Source: DASRBO01 sp035653595 (GTDB taxonomy: Bacteria > Actinomycetota > Acidimicrobiia > Acidimicrobiales > JAJPHE01). Taken from it: 64,000 nucleotides of DNA. The position numbers and the translations under genes were made by a program. Location of the stretch: the NCBI GenBank assembly GCA_035653595.1, contig DASRBO010000015.1:1-64000 (forward strand), in the 5' to 3' direction. This document shows positions 17,539 to 25,357 of the stretch, in pieces. The stretch's first letter is position 1. Every line of letters starts with the position of its first letter. A model generated the notes under the pieces. It worked only from the letters and a program-made list of their open reading frames with translations. It had not been told where the DNA came from and made no database searches.

Positions 17539-17814
17539 ATGTGCACCTACATCACCAACACCGCCGACATGAGGGGTAGCGGACTGGCCAACGGCGAGTG
17601 GTTCAGGCTGGACCAGGCCGTGGTGTACTTCGACCATCCCCAGGACGCCCCCGTCGACCATGCCCTCTGCATCGACTTCCGACCGGCCGGCGGGCCACCG
17701 GACATGAGGGCGGCGGTCGAGCTGGACGCCGAGTCCGCCCGGGCCCTGGCACGGACCATCCTGGACCTGCTGGACCAGGACGAGGTGCGGGTCCTGACGG
17801 CGCCGGCCGGATAA
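17539..17814 (+). CDS. DUF6295-like small protein
   Basis: A 91-residue cytoplasmic protein, MCTYITNTADMRGSG at its start and a conserved-looking core GEWFRLDQAVVYFDHP. I recall this pattern from small actinobacterial proteins grouped as DUF6295, usually next to dienelactone hydrolases or catabolic genes. The function is not known. ATG is preceded by GGAAGGA. The start lies 10 nt after the hydrolase stop. Confidence 0.75.
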   Translation: MCTYITNTADMRGSGLANGEWFRLDQAVVYFDHPQDAPVDHALCIDFRPAGGPPDMRAAVELDAESARALARTILDLLDQDEVRVLTAPAG

Positions 17815-17863
17815 GGGCGAAATTCCACCGCCCCGCTCCTGCCGGGCGGCCAGCATTGCGCCG

Positions 17864-18634
17864 GTGGCAGCCATAGGGCCGGACGAACTGGAGCGGTTCG
17901 GGAGGGAGGGGTACCTGGTCCTGCGGGGGGTGGTGCCCGAGGACCTGCTGGCGGCGGCCGACAGCGAGATCGACCGGGTCCTGGAGGAGGTGGCCCCCAA
18001 CGAGGGCGACAGGGGCCCTGGCGCCAACCTGTGGTTCCTGCCCCGTTCGCAGCTGCCGGCCTGCGATCAGGTCCTGTCCCAGGGCGGCGTGCTGGACCTG
18101 GCCTCCGCCGTGGTCGCCCAACCGGTGCTCGAGCTCGCCTTCGGGATCATCCAGGTGGCCACCACGGTGCCCCCGTGGCCGCATCGACCGGGCGGGCCCC
18201 ATATCGACGGGCACGGACCGGCCCAGGATCCGCCGGCGTCGTTCACCCTGCTCGCCGGGGTCCTGCTCACCGACCAGTCCGCCCCCCAGTCGGGGAACCT
18301 GTGGGTCTGGCCCGGCTCCCACATCAGGCACCAGGAGCTGTTCCGCCGGCGGGGGACCCGGGTGCTGCAGGCCACCGGCGGACATGCCACCCTGCTCGAC
18401 CCACCGGAGGAGTTCGGCGATCCGGTCGAGGTCACGGGCCGGCGGGGCGACGTGGTCCTGGCGCACTTCCTGCTCGGCCACAACAAGGGTGGCAACACCG
18501 CCGAGGTGGTGCGCCGGACCATCTACTACCGCCTGTCAGCGCCCGGCCACACCGCGGCGTGGGAGAGCACCTTCCTCGACGCCCTGCACGAGTATCCGGC
18601 GGTGGCGGCCGCCATGACAGCCCGGCGCAGCTGA
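17864..18634 (+). CDS. Second PhyH-family oxygenase
   Basis: A 256-residue Fe(II)/2-oxoglutarate-type oxygenase distinct from the one at 8.0 kb. HxD is in GGPHIDGHGP, the distal His in FLLGHNKGGNT, and a candidate 2-oxoglutarate Arg in VVRRTIYYRL. N-terminus ELERFGREGYLVLRGVVPEDLL is typical. The LWVWPGSHIRHQELF block is the usual PhyH core strand. GTG start; an AGCATT six bases upstream could be a -10 box of a leaderless transcript, weakly supported. Substrate unknown. Confidence 0.8.
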   Translation: MAAIGPDELERFGREGYLVLRGVVPEDLLAAADSEIDRVLEEVAPNEGDRGPGANLWFLPRSQLPACDQVLSQGGVLDLASAVVAQPVLELAFGIIQVATTVPPWPHRPGGPHIDGHGPAQDPPASFTLLAGVLLTDQSAPQSGNLWVWPGSHIRHQELFRRRGTRVLQATGGHATLLDPPEEFGDPVEVTGRRGDVVLAHFLLGHNKGGNTAEVVRRTIYYRLSAPGHTAAWESTFLDALHEYPAVAAAMTARRS

Positions 18635-18646
18635 GCGCCGAGCGGG

Positions 18647-18925
18647 TCAGCGCTCCAGCCGCTCGAGGAGGCGGACCGTCACCGTCTGGCCGGCCTCCTT
18701 GGCGATGGCCCGGCGCAGGTCGGCCCGGATGGGCAGCTTGTGGGTGCCGTCACCGAGGGCCATGAAGGAGCTGCGGAACGGGCGACCGTCGACGGTTCCG
18801 GACACCTTGACAAGGCCGCGGGTTCCGAAGAACTCCGCCGAGCCGTCCATGACGACGTAGGTCCACCCGCCCTTGTCCGGGCTCTTCTGCAGGGTGGCCC
18901 GGAACGTCTTGTCCAACGGCGCCAT
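18647..18925 (-). CDS. DUF1905 domain protein
   Basis: A 92-residue protein with the DUF1905 pattern: FRATLQKSPDKGGWTYVVM, FFGTRGLVKVSGTVDGRPFRSSFMALGDGTHKLPI and a final VTVRLLERL. The family forms a small beta barrel, often fused to YdeI-like domains; its role is not settled. I start at the ATG at 18925 because GAGGAGGAGGTGGAG lies directly upstream. A longer form from the ATG at 18958 would put that purine run inside the gene. It converges with the PhyH gene 12 nt away and diverges from helD. Confidence 0.82.
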   Translation of the reverse strand: MAPLDKTFRATLQKSPDKGGWTYVVMDGSAEFFGTRGLVKVSGTVDGRPFRSSFMALGDGTHKLPIRADLRRAIAKEAGQTVTVRLLERLER

Positions 18926-19121
18926 CTCCACCTCCTCCTCGCGGCCGCGACCGCTCATGGATCCGACGGTGCCGACCTCACCTGATCATCGCCCTCGTCG
19001 GAAATTCTCCCTTGCCCCGACTCGAGCGCCTGTATATGTTTCTCTCCGGCTCTGCGGAGGCGGGCTCCCAGTGGGAGTAGGCCCCGAAATTCGGAGCCTC
19101 TGGTAAAGCGCGTATATGCCC

Positions 19122-19150
19122 TTGACGGCGGCCTCGGCGCTCCTTACCGT
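19122..19150 (+). promoter_or_regulatory. Sigma70-type promoter of the HelD gene (leaderless)
   Basis: TTGACG (19122-19127), a 17-nt spacer and TACCGT (19145-19150). The GTG at 19158 starts 7 nt later, at the predicted transcription start, so the mRNA should be leaderless. This excludes the in-frame ATG at 19116, which lies upstream of the promoter. Confidence 0.7.
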
Positions 19151-19157
19151 CCTCCGG

Positions 19158-21230
19158 GTGTCCACCTCCCCCTTCGCCGTCGACGCCGGGTCCGAGGTAG
19201 CCGACGAGCAGGCCTACATCGACCACGCCTACGAGTGCCTGGCCAGGATGCGGGACCGGGCCATCCACCTGCTCAGCCTCGGTTACCCCGGTGAAGGGAC
19301 ATGGGCCGATGTGAAGCAGTGGGAGCTCGACACCCAGGCCCGCATCGATTCGATGTCCGCCGACTCCCCCACGGCCCTGTGCTTCGGCCGCATCGACGAG
19401 AGCAGCGGCGAGCGCTTCTACATCGGGCGGCGCCACGTGGAGGACCGGGCGGCCGATCCGGTGGTCGTCGACTGGAGGGCGCCGGTGGCCACGGCGTTCT
19501 ACCGGGCCACCGTCGCCGACGCCATGGGGCTGCGTCTGCGGCGCCGATTCCTGCTGGAGGACCGCACCCTGCTCGATGTCCTCGACGAGGATCTCGAGCA
19601 TCCCGACGAGCGCTCTGCCGGCGCCTACGTCCCCGATCCCCTGCTGGCCGAAATCAGCCGGGTCCGGACCGGCGAGATGCGCGACATCGTCGCCACCATC
19701 CAGGCCGAACAGGACGTCATCATCCGGGCTCCGATCGAGCGCTGCATCGTGGTCCAGGGCGGTCCGGGCACCGGCAAGACGGCCGTGGGCCTGCACCGGG
19801 CCGCCTTCCTGCTCTACGAGCACCGCGAGCTCCTGCTCCGTCAGCGCCTGCTGATCATCGGTCCCAACCCCATCTTCCTGCGCTACATCTCCCAGGTGCT
19901 GCCGTCGTTGGGGGAGACCGCCTCGGTGCAGCTGACCCTGGAGGGGCTGGCTGGCGCCCGGTACCGGGTGGGCCTCCAGGAAACCCGCGAAGTGACGGCC
20001 ATCAAGGGTGACGCCCGCATGGTCGAGGTCGTGCGCCGGGCCGTCCTCGACCAGCTGGGCGAGCCGGCCGAGGATCTCGACATCGTCACCCGGTTCGGCA
20101 CCGTCACCCTGGCCGCCGCCGACCTGCAGGGCCTGTTCCGTCGGGCCAGGCAGCGCTCCCGCTTCATCAACCCGGGCCGCAACGCCCTGAGGGCCCAGCT
20201 CATCGCTCAGGCGTGGGCCGTCTACTCCGAGCGCGACAGCGCCGACGTCTCCCAGCGACCGAGCCTCGAGGCCGACGCCCGCTCGAGCCCGGCGCTGAAG
20301 GCCGTGCTCGACCGGCACTGGCCGGCCATGACGCCTAGCCGTCTCCTGCGCCGGCTCTACGCCGATGCGGCGGCGCTCGACCGGGCCGCCGAGGGGGTGC
20401 TGACCCCGGCGGAGAGGGCACTGCTGGCCCGACGCCCGAGCCGGCGGGCGTCCGAGCAGACCTGGGGCCATGGCGACCTGGCCCTGCTCGACGAGGCCGA
20501 GGCCCTGCTCGACGGCATGCCGCAGACCTACGGGCACGTGGTCGTGGACGAGGCCCAGGATCTGTCGGCCATGGAGCTGCGCATGCTGGCTCGCCGCAGC
20601 CGCAAGGCGTCCATGACCATCCTCGGCGACCTGGCCCAGGCGACGGCCCCGGGCGCCCAGACCAACTGGTCCGACGCCATCGGTCACGTCGTGTCCGATG
20701 CCGACCTGGCCGCCCAGGCGGAGCCCGAGGTCGAGGAGCTGACCGTGGGCTACCGGGTGCCGGCGCCGATCATGGACTTCGCCAACCGGCTGCTGCCGGT
20801 GGCGGCGCCGGGCGTGACGGCCGCACCATCGGTGCGGGCCAGCGGGCAGGCGCCCCGCCTCGAGGCCGTCGAAGCGGATCGCCGGGGCCCTGCCACCGCC
20901 GCCGCGGTCGCCGAGCTGTCCGACCGCTACCGGACGGTGGCGGTGGTCACGCCGGACTCCTTGCGCGACGAGGTGGTCAAGGCCCTGGCCGACCAGGGCA
21001 TCGAGTTCCTCGACGGCCAGGCGGCGGCGGCGCTGGGGGAGCGGGTCACCCTCCTGTCCCCGATGGCCACCAAGGGCCTCGAGTTCGACGCCGTGGTGGC
21101 GGTGGAGCCGGCGCTCATCGCCGGCGGCGAGCTCAACGGCGCCCGTCTGCTCTACGTGGTCCTCACCCGGGCGGTGCAGGAGCTGGTGGTGATCCACGCC
21201 GAGGCGCTGCCGTCCGCCCTGGCGTCCTGA
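19158..21230 (+). CDS. helD: HelD-like RNA polymerase-recycling helicase
   Basis: A 690-residue UvrD/Rep-like superfamily 1 ATPase of the HelD type, which binds RNA polymerase and strips it from stalled DNA complexes. Walker A GGPGTGKTAVGLHRAAFLLY is at ~201; the DEAQD box (HVVVDEAQDLSAME) is near 475; GDLAQATAPGA is helicase motif III; VTLLSPMATKGLEFDAVV and YVVLTRAVQELVVI are motifs V-VI. The N-terminus (DEQAYIDHAYECLARMRDRA) matches the coiled-coil arm that enters the secondary channel, and FYIGRRHVED plus DWRAPVATAFYRA are HelD-specific blocks. The GTG start follows from the promoter. Some actinobacterial homologues give rifamycin resistance. Confidence 0.9.
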   Translation: MSTSPFAVDAGSEVADEQAYIDHAYECLARMRDRAIHLLSLGYPGEGTWADVKQWELDTQARIDSMSADSPTALCFGRIDESSGERFYIGRRHVEDRAADPVVVDWRAPVATAFYRATVADAMGLRLRRRFLLEDRTLLDVLDEDLEHPDERSAGAYVPDPLLAEISRVRTGEMRDIVATIQAEQDVIIRAPIERCIVVQGGPGTGKTAVGLHRAAFLLYEHRELLLRQRLLIIGPNPIFLRYISQVLPSLGETASVQLTLEGLAGARYRVGLQETREVTAIKGDARMVEVVRRAVLDQLGEPAEDLDIVTRFGTVTLAAADLQGLFRRARQRSRFINPGRNALRAQLIAQAWAVYSERDSADVSQRPSLEADARSSPALKAVLDRHWPAMTPSRLLRRLYADAAALDRAAEGVLTPAERALLARRPSRRASEQTWGHGDLALLDEAEALLDGMPQTYGHVVVDEAQDLSAMELRMLARRSRKASMTILGDLAQATAPGAQTNWSDAIGHVVSDADLAAQAEPEVEELTVGYRVPAPIMDFANRLLPVAAPGVTAAPSVRASGQAPRLEAVEADRRGPATAAAVAELSDRYRTVAVVTPDSLRDEVVKALADQGIEFLDGQAAAALGERVTLLSPMATKGLEFDAVVAVEPALIAGGELNGARLLYVVLTRAVQELVVIHAEALPSALAS

Positions 21231-21247
21231 GCCCGCTGCTCGGGCTC
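21229..21247. terminator. Hairpin between convergent helD and APH genes
   Basis: GAGCCCG and CGGGCTC form a perfect 7-bp stem around CTGCT. The helD stop codon is part of the stem base. It lies just before the 3' end of the opposing kinase gene and could serve both strands. No U-tract. Confidence 0.45.
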
Positions 21248-21264
21248 GGCCCCTGCCTCGAGGT

Positions 21265-22065
21265 TCAGGGCCCGAGGTCCCACAGCAGGCGGTAGTAGCC
21301 GATCCTGTCGGGATCCGCCTCTATCCCGTAGGACTCCAGCAGCAGTCCCTCCCACTCGGGGCCGAAGTTCCACCCGACGCTCCACGCGGCGACGGCGAGG
21401 TCGGCCCAGCGGTCGGCGGTGCCCAGCGAGCCGAGGTCGACATGGCCGGACCACCGGCCGTCGTCGGTCACCAGGGTGTTGGGACTGCAGGCATCGCCGT
21501 GGCACACCACGGTGCGGTCAGGCGGCGGTATGTCGGCCGCCATCGCCAGCGCCCGGTACAGGTCGAGATGGCCGTGACGGCTAGAGGTCCAGTAGGCGAG
21601 GTCGAAGGCGCCTTCGGACACCCGCCGCCGGGCGTCCTCGAGACGCTCCTCGGCGGACCAGCTGAACGGGCACTCCGCCACCGGCAGGGCGTCGTGCAGG
21701 GCGCGCAGGGACTCGCCCAGAACGGGCACCACCCGGGCCGGCTCCCGCCTCCAGCGGTCGGTCACCGCCGTCACGCCGGGGAGGGCGGCGCTGACCATCC
21801 AGCTGCCCTCCTCATCGGCTCCGGTGTCCAGCACCACCGGCACCGTCGTGTACGCCACGGCCCACCGCAGCCGGACCACCTCGCGCCCGAGGTCGATGCC
21901 TGATCCCATCGGGGTCCACTTGACGAAGAAGGCCTCGGGGGCGGCGACCTCGAAGGTCGTCCCACCCATGGCGTTGGTCCACACTGCTCGCACCTGGTGG
22001 CGACCGGCGAGGGCGGCCACGGCCGCCGGCGGGGTCACCTCCTCGTCCGGGATGCGGGAGATCAT
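21265..22065 (-). CDS. APH(3')-like aminoglycoside/small-molecule phosphotransferase
   Basis: A 266-residue kinase of the aminoglycoside 3'-phosphotransferase family, about the length of APH(3') enzymes (~264). ATP-binding Lys in FFVKW (residue 49), catalytic loop VCHGDACSPNTL (Asp191, Asn196) and metal-binding HVDLGSLGTADRWADLA (Asp210) line up with Asp190, Asn195 and Asp208 of APH(3')-IIIa; the tail RIGYYRLLWDL is also family-like. I start at the ATG at 22065; an upstream GTG/ATG would add an unlikely Gly/Pro-rich leader. It diverges from the ArsR gene. Resistance is possible, but self-product or other small-molecule kinases look alike. Confidence 0.83.
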   Translation of the reverse strand: MISRIPDEEVTPPAAVAALAGRHQVRAVWTNAMGGTTFEVAAPEAFFVKWTPMGSGIDLGREVVRLRWAVAYTTVPVVLDTGADEEGSWMVSAALPGVTAVTDRWRREPARVVPVLGESLRALHDALPVAECPFSWSAEERLEDARRRVSEGAFDLAYWTSSRHGHLDLYRALAMAADIPPPDRTVVCHGDACSPNTLVTDDGRWSGHVDLGSLGTADRWADLAVAAWSVGWNFGPEWEGLLLESYGIEADPDRIGYYRLLWDLGP

Positions 22066-22183
22066 CCGGTGAGACTGCCACGGGGAGCCGCCTGCTCTCG
22101 CCGGCGTTCCCCCCGGAGCCCCAAAGGCGGCTCTCACTGGCGAGGGCGACCGGTTCTCTCCATGCCCCCCCAGGCCGGGCACA

Positions 22184-22223
22184 TAGCGCAACTGTCACCT
22201 TGCGCAACGTTGACATTGCGCAA
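22184..22223. promoter_or_regulatory. Three phased TTGCGCAA repeats in the APH/ArsR divergent promoter
   Basis: TAGCGCAA (22184), TTGCGCAA (22200) and TTGCGCAA (22216) recur at exactly 16-bp steps. The last two are perfect 8-bp palindromes. A -35-like TTGACA (22210-22215) lies between repeats two and three, and a weak -10 (CATTAT, 22235-22240) lies 4 nt before the GTG of the ArsR gene. The layout suggests autorepression by the ArsR protein. Confidence 0.6.
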
Positions 22224-22244
22224 GGAATCTGTCACATTATACGG

Positions 22245-22547
22245 GTGACCCTGTTCTCCGGCCTGGCCGACCCCACCCGCTTGCGGATCGTCGAGCTGTT
22301 GGCCGAGCGGGGCGAGCTTCCCGCCGGCCGGATCGCCGAGCACTTCGACATGACGAGGGCGGGAGTCTCGAGGCATCTGCGCAGTCTCGAGGAGACCGGC
22401 TTCGTAGTGGTCAGGGAGGAGGCCCAGCGCCGCCTGTACCGGTTGAATCCTGGCGCCTTCGTCGAGATCGACCAGTGGCTGGGCCGGTACCGGCGGTTCT
22501 GGCAGGGCAGGCTCAGCGAGCTGCGCAAGCAGATGGGGGACAACTGA
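22245..22547 (+). CDS. ArsR-family winged-helix regulator
   Basis: A 100-residue DNA-binding protein: FSGLADPTRLRIVELLAE, recognition-helix region IAEHFDMTRAGVSRHLRSLEETGFV, wing EEAQRRLYRLNPGAF. The C-terminal IDQWLGRYRRFWQGRLSELR is typical of ArsR proteins paired with SRPBCC (AHSA1) genes; no metal-binding Cys motif is present. The GTG at 22245 leaves the operator-like repeats and promoter upstream; an in-frame GTG at 22200 would start within them. The stop shares one base with the next ATG (TGATG), so the SRPBCC fusion is co-translated. Confidence 0.88.
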   Translation: MTLFSGLADPTRLRIVELLAERGELPAGRIAEHFDMTRAGVSRHLRSLEETGFVVVREEAQRRLYRLNPGAFVEIDQWLGRYRRFWQGRLSELRKQMGDN

Positions 22548-23425
22548 TGGGAACCGATTCTCCGACTCTCGATGGCGGGGACGCCGTCGCCATCAGCGAG
22601 CACTTCGAGTGCCCGCAGGAGGAGCTGTGGAGGGCGATCGTCGACGGCGACCAGCTGTCGGCGTGGTTTGGGGGGACCTGCCGGGTCGAGCCGAGGGTCG
22701 GCGGAGCGGTCAGCTTCGAGTCACCCGGCGAAGGCGTCTCCGCCTCCGGTGTGGTGCGGGCGTTCCGGCCTCCGCAGGAGGGCTTCACCGTCGCCCACCT
22801 CGAGCACACCTTCGTGGATCGCGAGCGGCCCGACCTCACCTCGATATGCCGGTGGGCGGTCGTGCGATCCCCGGCGGGCTCCGGCAGCGACCTCTACTTC
22901 AGCATGGACGGAGCGGGGGAGGCCGGCCCGGCCCCGGCCGACGACGCCCCGGCTGTCGAGGCCGAGGCCTACCAACCGGTGGTGAGCGCCGATGAGGCCC
23001 GCCGGGCGCTGGGCAGCGCCCACACCGTGCTACTGGTCGACTGGGTCCTGCCCGAGATTCCGGCGACCATCGCCGCCCGCTTCCCGGTTGTGTACGGCAA
23101 GATCGGGCCGGCCGAAGACGACTGGGCGGTGATAGAGCCCGAAGGCGACTCTTTCCGAGCTGTCCGATCCGGCCGTCCGGACCATGTCGATCTGCTGCAC
23201 CTCGACTGGACCCTGGGCTTCGACGAGTTCGTCGGGGTCGCCCAGCAGATGGGCGCCCACACCTTCTGGTACCACTCCGCCCGCACCCGGCCCCCGGCGC
23301 CGGCGTCGAACCGCGGCTGCTGGGTGCCGGTGCGCCAGTCGGCCAGGCAACGTCGAGTCGTGGAGGCCGCCGGCATGCGCTACATCGACAACCACTACAT
23401 CGTCGACATCGCCGGCGATCTGTGA
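22547..23425 (+). CDS. SRPBCC (AHSA1-like) domain fused to a CoA-binding-like domain
   Basis: A 292-residue protein in two parts. Residues ~10-130 are an SRPBCC/AHSA1 ligand-binding fold (ISEHFECPQEELWRAIVD, LSAWFGGTCRVEPRVGGAV, LEHTFVDRE). After an acidic Ala/Pro linker, residues ~150-292 resemble the YccU/CoA_binding_2 Rossmann fold: HTVLLVDWVLPEIPATIAARF, HVDLLHLDWTLGFDEFVGVA, QMGAHTFWYHS, and the end RRVVEAAGMRYIDNHYIVDIA. The SRPBCC call is firm; the second domain is a moderate pattern match. The pair ArsR/SRPBCC is common, the extra domain is not. Ligand unknown. Confidence 0.72.
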   Translation: MGTDSPTLDGGDAVAISEHFECPQEELWRAIVDGDQLSAWFGGTCRVEPRVGGAVSFESPGEGVSASGVVRAFRPPQEGFTVAHLEHTFVDRERPDLTSICRWAVVRSPAGSGSDLYFSMDGAGEAGPAPADDAPAVEAEAYQPVVSADEARRALGSAHTVLLVDWVLPEIPATIAARFPVVYGKIGPAEDDWAVIEPEGDSFRAVRSGRPDHVDLLHLDWTLGFDEFVGVAQQMGAHTFWYHSARTRPPAPASNRGCWVPVRQSARQRRVVEAAGMRYIDNHYIVDIAGDL

Positions 23426-23465
23426 GCGACGGCGCCGCCGACCTCTGACCACGGCAAGAGGGCCT

Positions 23466-23481
23466 TCCGACCGCGGTCGGA
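23466..23481. promoter_or_regulatory. 16-bp palindrome upstream of the two-component operon
   Basis: TCCGACCGCGGTCGGA is a perfect 16-bp palindrome. A -10-like CACAAT (23504-23509) ends 6 nt before the GTG at 23516, so the likely start point is 23516. This puts the palindrome centre at -42.5, the classic place for an activator. Fourteen of its bases recur at 25310. Confidence 0.55.
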
Positions 23482-23515
23482 TGCGCCCGGAGGACCGAGG
23501 TCCCACAATGGTCGG

Positions 23516-24673
23516 GTGACGTCGCCGCAGTGGCTCCGCCGGCGGGCCAGGGTCGGCGGCTTCGACGTGCCCAACTGGCTGGGCCTGGCCGCCGCCGCCG
23601 TGCCGGTGCCGGTGGTGGCGGCCGCTCTGGCCCAGCAGTGGAGCGCCGCCCGGCTCGGGCTCGGCCTGGCCGTCGTGTTGCTCGGAGCGGTGGTGGTCGT
23701 GAGACCCGCCCTTCCCTGCTGGCTGGCCGATCTGGCCGCAGCCGCCTGCGCGGTCGCGCTGGTCGGCGCCAACAGCGCATCGGCCGCGCTGGTGCTGCTC
23801 TTCTACCTCTCCGGCCGGGCCGGGCTGCTGGGCTCGCTCTGGCAGGGAGCGACCGTGCTTGCGCTGTGCTTCGGCTGGCTGGTGGCCCATGCCGTCATCG
23901 ACGCCCTCCGGGGGGTCCCCACCGGCTGGTACCTGTCTGCCCTCGGCGCTGTCATGAGCTGGGGGATCGGCTGCGTCCTGCGCCGCCAGCTCCACACCAT
24001 GGCGGCGCTCAAGTCAGCCCAGCTGGCGCTGGCCCGTCGGGCGGCCGGCGAGGAGCGCCAGCGGATCGCCCGCGAGGTCCACGACCTGGTTGGTCACTCC
24101 CTGAGCGTCACGATGCTGCACCTGACCGGCGCCCGCCTGGCGCTTGACCACGACGTGGAGTCAGCCCGCCGGGCCCTGCTCGAGGCCGAGCGCCTGGCCC
24201 GCGAGAGCATGGCGGAGATCCGCCGCACCGTCGGGCTGCTGGCCGAAGGGGGCGATGCGTCGACGAAGTCGGCACCCCTGCCGGCGGCCACCGACATCGC
24301 CGGCCTGGTCGAGCGGTGCCGCGCCGGGGGGATGGACGTCGCCCTGGACAGCGAGGGCGATCCGGCTCGGCCGTCGGCCGAGGTGGGCCTCGGCGCCTAC
24401 CGCATCATCCAGGAGTCGCTGTCCAACGCCGCCCGCCACGCCCCCGGGGCCCGCACCGAGGTCCGGGTGAGCTTCGGGCCGGCGGCGGTGAGCATCGACG
24501 TCCACAGCCGGGCGTGTGCGCCCTCGCCATCCGACGGCGCCGGCAGGGGAATCCTCGGCATGACCGAGCGCGCCGCCCTCCTGGGCGGCGCGCTGTCGGC
24601 CGGACCCACCGAGGACGGTTGGCTGGTCCGGGCCGTCCTGCCCAATGTGGCCGGGGCCGGGCTGCCGCTGTGA
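23516..24673 (+). CDS. NarL-type sensor histidine kinase
   Basis: A 385-residue membrane kinase. Four to six hydrophobic segments span residues ~18-155. The dimerisation/phosphoacceptor region (HisKA_3) is EERQRIAREVHDLVGHSLSVTM with His189. The ATPase domain shows an N-box (AYRIIQESLSNAARHAPGA) and G-boxes (GAGRGILGMTERAALLGG). No extracytoplasmic sensor domain is visible, so it may sense within the membrane, like DesK/LiaS kinases. GTGA overlap couples it to the regulator. The stimulus is unknown. Confidence 0.9.
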   Translation: MTSPQWLRRRARVGGFDVPNWLGLAAAAVPVPVVAAALAQQWSAARLGLGLAVVLLGAVVVVRPALPCWLADLAAAACAVALVGANSASAALVLLFYLSGRAGLLGSLWQGATVLALCFGWLVAHAVIDALRGVPTGWYLSALGAVMSWGIGCVLRRQLHTMAALKSAQLALARRAAGEERQRIAREVHDLVGHSLSVTMLHLTGARLALDHDVESARRALLEAERLARESMAEIRRTVGLLAEGGDASTKSAPLPAATDIAGLVERCRAGGMDVALDSEGDPARPSAEVGLGAYRIIQESLSNAARHAPGARTEVRVSFGPAAVSIDVHSRACAPSPSDGAGRGILGMTERAALLGGALSAGPTEDGWLVRAVLPNVAGAGLPL

Positions 24674-25326
24674 TCGGCGTCCTGCTGGTCGACGACCAGG
24701 AGCTGGTCCGCGCCGGACTGCGCCAGATACTCACCGCCCACCACGGCTTCACCGTTCTGGCCGAGGCCGACAGCGGATCGGCGGCGCTCGAGGAGGTGCG
24801 CCGACGTCGTCCCGACGTGGTGGTGATGGACATCCGGATGAGGGGCATGGACGGGATCGAGGCCACCCGGTCGATCGCAGGTCTGGCCGATCCTCCTCCG
24901 GTCCTGGTCCTCACCACCTTCGGCGAGGACGAGGTGCTGTCCGGCGCCCTGCGGGCGGGAGCGTCCGGCTTCCAGCTCAAGGACGCCCCCGGCGAGGACC
25001 TGATCGCCGCCGTCCGGGCGGTCGCCGCCGGTCAGGGGTGGCTCGACCCGGCCGTCACCGGCCGCGTGCTCGAGGCGTACCGCGCCGGAGCACCCAGCCC
25101 GGAGGCCGCCAGCCGCGCCCTGGCCGCGCTGACCAAGCGGGAGGTCGAGGTGCTGCGCTTGGTCGGGACCGGCGCGACCAACGCCGAAATCGCCGAGTCC
25201 CTCTGCATCGGCGAGGGCACGGTGAAGACCCACATCGGGCACCTGTTCACCAAGCTGGCACTACGTGACCGGGCCGCCGCCATCGTGTTCGCCTTCGACC
25301 ACGGAGTGGTCCGACCGCGGTCGTAG
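24670..25326 (+). CDS. NarL/LuxR-type response regulator
   Basis: A 218-residue regulator. Receiver domain with phospho-acceptor Asp54 (VVVMDIRMRGMDG), acidic pocket LLVDDQE and Lys104 (GFQLKDAPG). C-terminal LuxR-type helix-turn-helix: LTKREVEVLRLVGTGATNAEIAESLCIGEGTVKTHIGHLFTKL. Start GTG overlaps the kinase stop. It probably dimerises on an inverted repeat; the palindrome ahead of the kinase gene and its partial copy at this gene's end are candidate sites. Confidence 0.92.
   Translation: MIGVLLVDDQELVRAGLRQILTAHHGFTVLAEADSGSAALEEVRRRRPDVVVMDIRMRGMDGIEATRSIAGLADPPPVLVLTTFGEDEVLSGALRAGASGFQLKDAPGEDLIAAVRAVAAGQGWLDPAVTGRVLEAYRAGAPSPEAASRALAALTKREVEVLRLVGTGATNAEIAESLCIGEGTVKTHIGHLFTKLALRDRAAAIVFAFDHGVVRPRS
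25310..25323. repeat. 14-bp copy of the two-component palindrome
   Basis: TCCGACCGCGGTCG repeats the first 14 bases of the palindrome at 23466. It covers the last codons of the response-regulator gene and lies about 77 bp upstream of the predicted start of the next gene. A half-like TCCGACCG follows at 25343. It could be a second binding site for the regulator. Confidence 0.45.
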
Positions 25327-25357
25327 GGGCGATGGGGGGAAATCCGACCGAGGGGAG

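Noticed and set aside
19021..19110. Inverted repeats CTCCC-AGT-GGGAG and CCGAA-A-TTCGG upstream of the helD promoter, considered as a rifamycin-associated element
   Set aside because: They do not match the GGGGCTTGCGGCAAGCCCC-type element; short repeats like these are frequent in this GC-rich DNA, so no function is assigned.
18978..21197. 739-codon minus-strand open frame opposite helD
   Set aside because: Compositionally biased and motif-free; the plus strand carries all helicase motifs and a promoter.
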